28,491 bases of DNA from Nephromyces sp. MM_2019 (taxonomy: Eukaryota > Apicomplexa > Aconoidasida > Nephromycida), in NCBI GenBank assembly GCA_015657535.1, contig JADHZB010000025.1, forward strand, positions 1 to 28,491. Direction: 5' to 3'. Both the position numbers and the translations under genes were made by a program. A model generated the notes under the pieces. That model ran no database searches, was not told where the DNA came from, and was given only the letters and a program-made list of their open reading frames with translations. Numbering within the stretch: the stretch's first letter is position 1; each line of letters begins with the position of its first letter. This document shows, piece by piece, positions 22,832-28,491 of this stretch.

Positions 22832-23772
22832 ATGGATTCCCTGGAATGTAACCAATCTTATCACGTACCACCCCATGTATTATATAAGTCATTTCTCAAC
22901 GAAAGGGATTTGACCAAGATGGCTATGGGCTCAAGTTGTAAGATGGTATGTATAACTAGGATTTTTTATATATGATTAAATCATGCTCTCTTCAAAATTA
23001 AAAACTTTACCACTGTATTTGAATATAATAACTCACTAATAATAATTAGTACTTCATCCTTTATACATTATAATATGATATCTCAATGCGTATTATTATA
23101 TATTTACCAAAGGAGTCAACAAATCCAGGCGCATCCTTTTACTTAATGGATAATAGTGTCCAAGGCTCTTTTATTTCTCTTGATAAAGATAAAGAGATTC
23201 GTCAGAAATGGAGATTGTTAGTCAAATAACAAATTATGACTTATTATCACATACCATTGAGCCAACCTAATCAGTATAAGTTGGATTAGCCCATGAAATT
23301 TTATAATTAATGCCACCTTTTTTCTTTTTTATCTATCATGACCGTGAATAAGATTTTTATTGTATTCTTGAAACAATTTCAGTTCGGATTGGGAGGATGA
23401 TGTTTACTCTCAAGTTGTAATTACTTTTGAGGAACTTGATGACACTTTAACCAATATTAAAATTTCACAAACTAAGATTCCCAAGTCTGATAAATATGGA
23501 AACAGTAAGTTTATAATATCTAAAATATTATAGCAATATGAATTGAATTTAATGATACAAAAATGTTGGTTTTAAATAATCAATTTTACATATTTATAAA
23601 ACACATATCTATATATAGAAATTATATAAATTCGTCCAGTGGACCTGCTATTTAATTAGCTTTTTTATATTTATATTTTTCAATGACAGACTGTATTGAT
23701 CGCTGCAGGGCTATCTGGAACCAATTTTTTTTCGAGAGATTATCTCATATCCTAGGCTATCCAAAAGCATGA
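22832..23772 (+). CDS. Aha1 C-terminal-type (AHSA1 domain) Hsp90 co-chaperone-like protein, 4 exons, 140 aa
   Basis: The AHSA1/START-like fold of Aha1-family proteins contacts Hsp90 and modulates its ATPase. Exons: 22832-22945, 23113-23216, 23383-23504, 23690-23772 (TGA). Introns are 167, 166 and 185 nt, longer than in neighbouring genes. The protein has the order seen in the Aha1 C-terminal domain: an N-terminal strand and 'PPHVLYKSFLNERDLTKM' helix; a glycine-strand segment with YLMDNSVQGSFISL; the hallmark IRQKWRFSDW; the VVITFEE strand; a KIPKSDKYGNN loop; and the long C-terminal helix (IWNQFFFERLSHILGYPK). The Aha1 N-terminal Hsp90-binding domain is absent, so this is a single-domain member. 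The start fits the beginning of the domain. Confidence 0.87.
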
Positions 23773-24751
23773 AAGGATAGGAACTTAGCTGTTTACCCTT
23801 ATAATTCTGGAACTTGAATACAATAAATATAACCTAAAGTAATTCTTTAACCCAGATTTATTATTGTATATTACAAGACCCAAGAGAATTATTTATCAAA
23901 GTCAATCAAATATTATATTTGTATCTTGAATCACTAAAATAATATTATACAAAATTGTAGATGTATAATTAGAATGATAAAATGTTCCCTCAATTCATTT
24001 TTGTCTAATTATGAAGATTTTCGAGCCTCAAAATTTCTCCTTTAATATAAAAAGTGATATAAAAACTAATTCCTCGTAATAACTTAGCCAATAGCACCGA
24101 GATTTAACCTTAATTTTGAATCATCTACTCAGCTAAACTGCATAATGATTCTATCTAAAAATAATACATACGGGCACCACATAATTTACACTAGATACTT
24201 GCTAACATACTCTAACTTAATTTGATGCACATTATTTAGTGTACCCAAGTTTATAAAACTTAAATAATCCCTTTTGAAAATTTTATAAAAAGTGAATTAT
24301 AAATCAAACACAATGAGTTATAACTTTTAAAGTAATAATAAAATATCAATTAAATAGGAATAAACACTCTAGTTTAGCAAGCATACACATCCTAATTGTA
24401 GGCCCTTTAAGAAGCGCTTTATATATTGTATCGAACCTTTAAAATGAAACAAACAATTATAAACATTAAACCAACTTGCATCATTGTAAAAATATTAGTT
24501 TGATAGATAGATGAAATTTGATTTACTTCATAAAACGTTAACGACTATCAGAAATTATCCTTCTTACTATTAAGTCTTTTTATTTACCTTGATTTCATCC
24601 TCTACACCAACCTACTCAACTGTTATGCTAATGCTTCGAAATTTCAGTTAGATGGAATTATATATTATTAAGGATATTCAATAAAAGGATAGCCCAGGAT
24701 TACAAAATAATGGACTATATAAACAAATAATTATTACTAAGAATTTCAAAA
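23773..24751. other. Intergenic region (about 1 kb)
   Basis: No exon chain was found on either strand. It should contain the promoter of the THOC7-like gene. Only AT-rich low-complexity sequence was noticed. Confidence 0.5.
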
Positions 24752-25688
24752 ATGCCTGAACTTGGCAGCAAACCTGCTAACAACTCCTCACCTTCTACAA
24801 AAGAAAACATAAAATTTAACGCTTTGGAGGATGAAGCCATTAAAGGTCAAGCTAACTTAAAGTATATTGTGTAATTTGTCGTCTCGTTGAATTTATCTCA
24901 TATCTTAACTAAACTATCTGTGCAATTTCACTCACTCATTACAATATTTTTTCACATTTCAAAGATTCCTATAATCTTACTGATGTGTGAAATGTCTATA
25001 TCCTTTAGCAATTTATCAATTTTACGATCTACAAGTAAATTTGTTTTATATTGATTTCCTGCGCGTTTGTTACCATAAAAATTTTCAAACATGCTTTTTA
25101 GGTCTTAATATCCAACAAAACTGGCTTGAAAAACCCGAACTCACTATTTTGTCATCAAATTTACTAAGATTTACTAGAATTTCCCCAAATGATAAGGATG
25201 ATGACTGGGAAACGTCTACAAGAGAATTAGAATCATCTCTTACTTCAATGAAATTCAAGGTTTTAAAAAAACTTACAGCCTTGAAATCTAGGCAAGCTGA
25301 CTTCCTATCCATTGAAAATGAAAAGAAAGCGGTCCGATCACAAATTCGAAAGGTGTAGTAATTTATTTTTGACAAAACTTGAGCTCGAAAATATAAAACT
25401 ATAAATTATTTTATACCCCAGAAAGAGGATGAGATTGAAAATGCTAAGCAAAATTTAATTAAGGCTAAAAGAAATAGGAAGAATCGAGAAGAGTATGAAA
25501 GAATGGCCAAAGATATATCTAAGCGACCTTCTCTTGGAGAAATCGAAAAAGTTTTGAAACAAGAAATTGAACAGAAAACAAAAGCTGAGGAACAAGCTGC
25601 AATCTTTCATGATAAATTTAAGCATACACGTGAACAGGCTTCAGTTGTATTAGATGTAACAAAAAAATTTATTAATTCTATTAAATAA
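24752..25688 (+). CDS. THO complex subunit 7-like protein (THOC7/Mft1 family), 3 exons, about 203 aa
   Basis: THOC7 is a coiled-coil subunit of the THO/TREX complex, which couples transcription to mRNA packaging and export. The match rests on the family's central signature: ENAKQNLIKAKRNRKNREEY followed by MAKDISKRPS and a helical end (IEKVLKQEIEQ). It corresponds to the I-x2-AK-x2-R-x-NR-x-EY and L/MA-x2-I-x2-P pattern of human THOC7, and the length (about 200 aa) fits. Exons: 24752-24845, 25102-25352, 25422-25688 (TAA). Intron 1 (256 nt) is unusually long; the first exon stays open to 24861, so a small extra exon is possible. Intron 2 is 69 nt. It converges with the adenosine deaminase gene. 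Confidence 0.82.
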
Positions 25689-25986
25689 TTTAAAGACTTA
25701 AAATTTGTTCTTAAAAAATTTTTGCTTCCTATTATTATAAGGCTATTTTTCTTTATATTGAGAATTATTAAATGTATTACTTAAAATATTTTAGTGCTAT
25801 ATGATTCAAGATGTTGTACTGTTACGTAAATTATGATGGGAATTGACTTTTTGAAATTCTTTAACATTAAAGCTTTAATTATATATATATATATCTTAAG
25901 AAATAGGAACAAAAAAATTATTTCATTTTATTCAAAAAAGTTCTATTTATTTATAAGTAGCCTAAAAACAAGACAAAGAGTTGTAA
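25689..25986. other. Convergent intergenic region
   Basis: About 300 bases between the ends of the THOC7-like and adenosine deaminase genes. No exon was seen; it should hold both 3' untranslated regions. Confidence 0.5.
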
Positions 25987-27906
25987 TCAGTTCGAATAGA
26001 AGTATTTATTTTCAACCCGCTTCTTTGATGCTGAGTCAAGGAATGAGTGTTCCAAGGCCCATCTATTCATTTGTTTGAAATCCTCAACACCAAAATCGAA
26101 GTGTTTGTTTAGAGCTTGGTATTCATCTAGTAAAAAAAAAAATTAAAAATATTAGGGCATTAATGTTTTTGTGAACACTTGAGTTGTTCTGTCATTCATG
26201 AAATCTTGTTCATAAGTATTCAATCTGATTTGGTATTTGGGTTATGATTATCTAAGACATATCTATTAACCACTAAGTTCACAGCTGAAACATCCTGGGT
26301 CATCGGTATTAGGACACACTTTTAAACCCATTTTATATAGCTTATACATAGGATGCTGATCAAATGATTCGACTGATCCTAAACATGTTACAATAATTAA
26401 TAATAGCAGATAGTTTTGTAAAGAAACAAATTAATGTCTTGTGATAAATTATGTTAAGCTAGATTATTAACCTGTGTAAAGATTTGATGTTGGTGAAATT
26501 TCTAAAAGAATTCCTTTGTTGATAAAACTTTCAACGATTTGGGGGTATTTAAATATTTGTATTCCATGCCCTATTCTTGCTGCCAATATAAATTCAAAAA
26601 AAAGATTAGGATATAAATAAAGAGGTTCAGTTGTATTTTACTTGCGTGGAGCTTTTCAACAGCATCAATTGCATTTTGTGGATTCCCAGTGAATAGATCC
26701 TCAGATGCGTGTATTGTAATGCTTAAACCTGCCTCATGGATCTTTGAATATGTTTAAAAAGACAAGATTAGCTAGACTGAAAAGATCGAATGTTATTATA
26801 TACCTGGTCAAATTGTTCCTTATATTCACTTAGATTAACTTCTGCGCCAGCATTATCAAAGCCAACAAAAGTATCTCTGAAAATGTATTTAAGCAGAAAA
26901 ATTGAGGTTACTTTGATTTATTATTAGTGTAATATAATTATCAGAGAGAAAAAGTAATGAGAATAATCAATATTGTAGTTATGTCTTTATCAAAAATATA
27001 TTACAATCATATATGTAGAATAAGACATTTATCTATGAGATATATAATATATTAGTTTAATTGGGTCACTTGTTCCTTAAAGCAAATTTAAATGCATTCA
27101 TGAAAAAATCTCTTGAGGTACCAGCTTCAGCAATACAAATTAGACCAACCTGTTAAATCGAATTATGATTAGCAAATTAAATAACGAGTGGATAAGAACT
27201 TGTTAGATATATAACCTCTATATCGTTGTTACAGAGTTCAATTCCTTTTTTCATCCCTTTTAAAACAGCTTGGTGTATAGTGTCGAGCGAGAGATTGCAG
27301 TATCGTTGGATATGGCAAGGTGAATATCGAATTTCTAAAAGCCTGGTAGAGAGTTTAGAAAAATGAGTTATACACAATGAAAAGAGTTTTTAGACAGTAC
27401 TTGACTCCGTCTTGATGCTTGTCGAGTATCAATTGTTGAGTAACTTCTTCAATGGCTTCTTCATCTCTAAAGACAATCTGTTTAAAAGATGTTAATTCTT
27501 GATCAATATACAAAAGCCTGCAGAGGTTACCTGAGATCGTTGAAATTTATCTAAAAATGCCTTTAATGATTCGACTGGTTTATCAAAAATAAAGTATTCA
27601 AAGAGTTCATTATCATCTTCAGAAGGTAATTCTAGTCCAAGGCGCTTGTAATGCTGATATTGAGTTCAAAACAATACAGTTACGAAACGTTAGTTGAATC
27701 ACAAAAGTTATGCAAGTGAGGTATGAATTAGAATTTTAAGTTTATTTTTAAATTCTATAAGAATTAGGGGGAATTTTATAGCTCACTTTCTTTATTGTAG
27801 GTAATCTCATAGCTCCTTCTAAATGGCAGTGAAGCTCAATTTTAGGTAAAGCTTTCCAATCCATGTTGTTGTTATTATTTTCATTATTGTTTTGATGTTC
27901 TTCCAT
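25987..27906 (-). CDS. Adenosine deaminase, 10 exons, 351 aa
   Basis: Hydrolyses adenosine (and usually deoxyadenosine) to inosine and ammonia in purine salvage, with an active-site zinc. Minus-strand exons, all in phase: 27906-27787, 27653-27531, 27477-27401, 27342-27216, 27149-27070, 26876-26804, 26741-26642, 26579-26472, 26378-26271, 26126-25987 (TGA). Motifs in order: metal-binding HCH at 26/28 in KIELHCHLEGA; LLEIRYSP; the substrate-region strand FVGFDNAGAE; IHASE with zinc ligand H211 and catalytic E214; RIGHG with H238; LEISPTSN; and NTDDP with D295/D296. The length equals the usual 340-360 aa. One oddity is HASE in place of the common HAGE. The N-terminus is an Asn-rich stretch of about 14 residues before the catalytic barrel; a second Met at 15 could also serve as start. 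No signal peptide, so a cytosolic enzyme is expected. Confidence 0.96.
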
Positions 27907-28164
27907 GGTCAATTGTCGATTTGTAGCTTATTTATAACGTTTAAGGGATTTTCAAATATATATGATTGAACTAATAAAAATGATTTGATCAAAGCAAAAA
28001 TGTTTTTGTGATCTTTTTATTCAAGTTTATAAGCAATGTGATAAATGAATGTAACAAGTAATAAACAAATGCTTAGAACATGGACTTTTTAATTTTGATG
28101 TAAATGCATAAATGTGGTGTACGAAATAAGACTTATGTAGCAGCTTAAGAACAAAACTTCATAT
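27907..28164. other. Divergent intergenic region
   Basis: About 260 bases upstream of adenosine deaminase and of the possible gene at 28165. It is expected to carry the promoter for the minus-strand gene; no motif is clear enough to name. Confidence 0.45.
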
Positions 28165-28203
28165 ATGGACACCTCAAAAGACATTGATCCCTACTCAATA
28201 CTG
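28165..28203 (+). CDS. Possible first exon of a gene, perhaps J-domain
   Basis: The ATG at 28165 gives MDTSKDIDPYSIL, followed by a donor GTAAAA at 28204. D-x-Y-x-x-L is how DnaJ (Hsp40) J-domains start, with Gly expected next. The remaining 288 bases show no clear second exon, so the intron would be long, run past the window edge, or the exon may be spurious. Partial at the window end. Confidence 0.3.
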
Positions 28204-28491
28204 GTAAAATTTACATTTTTAAGCTAAATTTTATGATATCATTTCATTTTTTCTCTGCTAAATCAATATAATTAAATTTAGAGTAAATGCATATTTGTAG
28301 TAATTGAGCAAAAAAAGTAAAGGAAAAAGAAAAAAAAATGGGTTTCCCAGACATAATTTAGCTTATAGATTATTTGAATATATATATATATATATATATA
28401 TAATGCATGCAATCCAAAATATCTAAGTTATTGAATATATGTTATGACTGATAGATTGTTTTAAAAATTTAATTATGTTACTTAATATATA
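28204..28491. other. AT-rich window end
   Basis: No exon was found. It includes a (TA)n run and TGCATGC, a palindrome. Confidence 0.45.
28378..28402. repeat. TA dinucleotide microsatellite
   Basis: About 12 uninterrupted TA units, followed directly by ATGCATGC. The copy number is likely to vary between isolates. Confidence 0.9.

Noticed and set aside
25833..26078. Open plus-strand frame between THOC7-like and ADA genes
   Set aside because: It overlaps the ADA last exon in antisense, is Phe/Ile/Lys-rich as expected from AT-rich DNA, and has no supporting motif.

Overview
This window is nuclear DNA from a compact, intron-rich, strongly AT-rich (roughly 70% A+T by eye) eukaryote, most likely a single-celled protist. 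The evidence is spliceosomal GT-AG introns in almost every gene (mostly 45-90 nt, some 32-60 nt, a few 100-260 nt), very small exons (11-40 nt), a U2AF large subunit, a THO-complex subunit and no bacterial-type features. The style (short introns, gene-dense, many lineage-specific coiled-coil or secreted proteins) resembles apicomplexans and related alveolates, but I cannot place the organism from this sequence. All exon chains were assembled by hand from splice signals and phase agreement; the standard genetic code explains the well-supported genes.

Layout: 1-2247 no gene seen. 2248-4079 (+) signal-peptide, Lys/Glu-rich protein of 12 small exons. 7784-4752 (-) coiled-coil protein with about a dozen 25-residue repeats, convergent with the first gene. 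7785-9797 long non-coding stretch. 9798-12666 (+) U2AF large subunit. 13655-14801 (+) TBC-domain Rab GTPase-activating protein. 15202-17948 (+) 13-exon coiled-coil protein with a Cys/His cluster at its end. 18347-19832 (+) 14-exon protein with a signal peptide. 21054-20140 (-) acidic coiled-coil protein. 21100-22830 poorly resolved, with one likely terminal exon on the minus strand and short open stretches broken by stops. 22832-23772 (+) Aha1-type Hsp90 co-chaperone domain. 24752-25688 (+) THOC7-like mRNA export subunit. 27906-25987 (-) adenosine deaminase with its catalytic residues. 28165 onward (+) possibly the first exon of another gene.

The recognised genes are housekeeping functions: splicing (U2AF), mRNA export (THOC7), membrane traffic (TBC), chaperone regulation (Aha1) and purine salvage (ADA). 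They alternate with at least four genes I do not recognise. These four share a style (many tiny exons, Lys/Glu-rich helical sequence, two with signal peptides) and are the novel part of the window. Two of them carry inverted repeats that would place a splice site inside an RNA hairpin, and several introns look exceptionally short (32 nt, possibly 20 nt).
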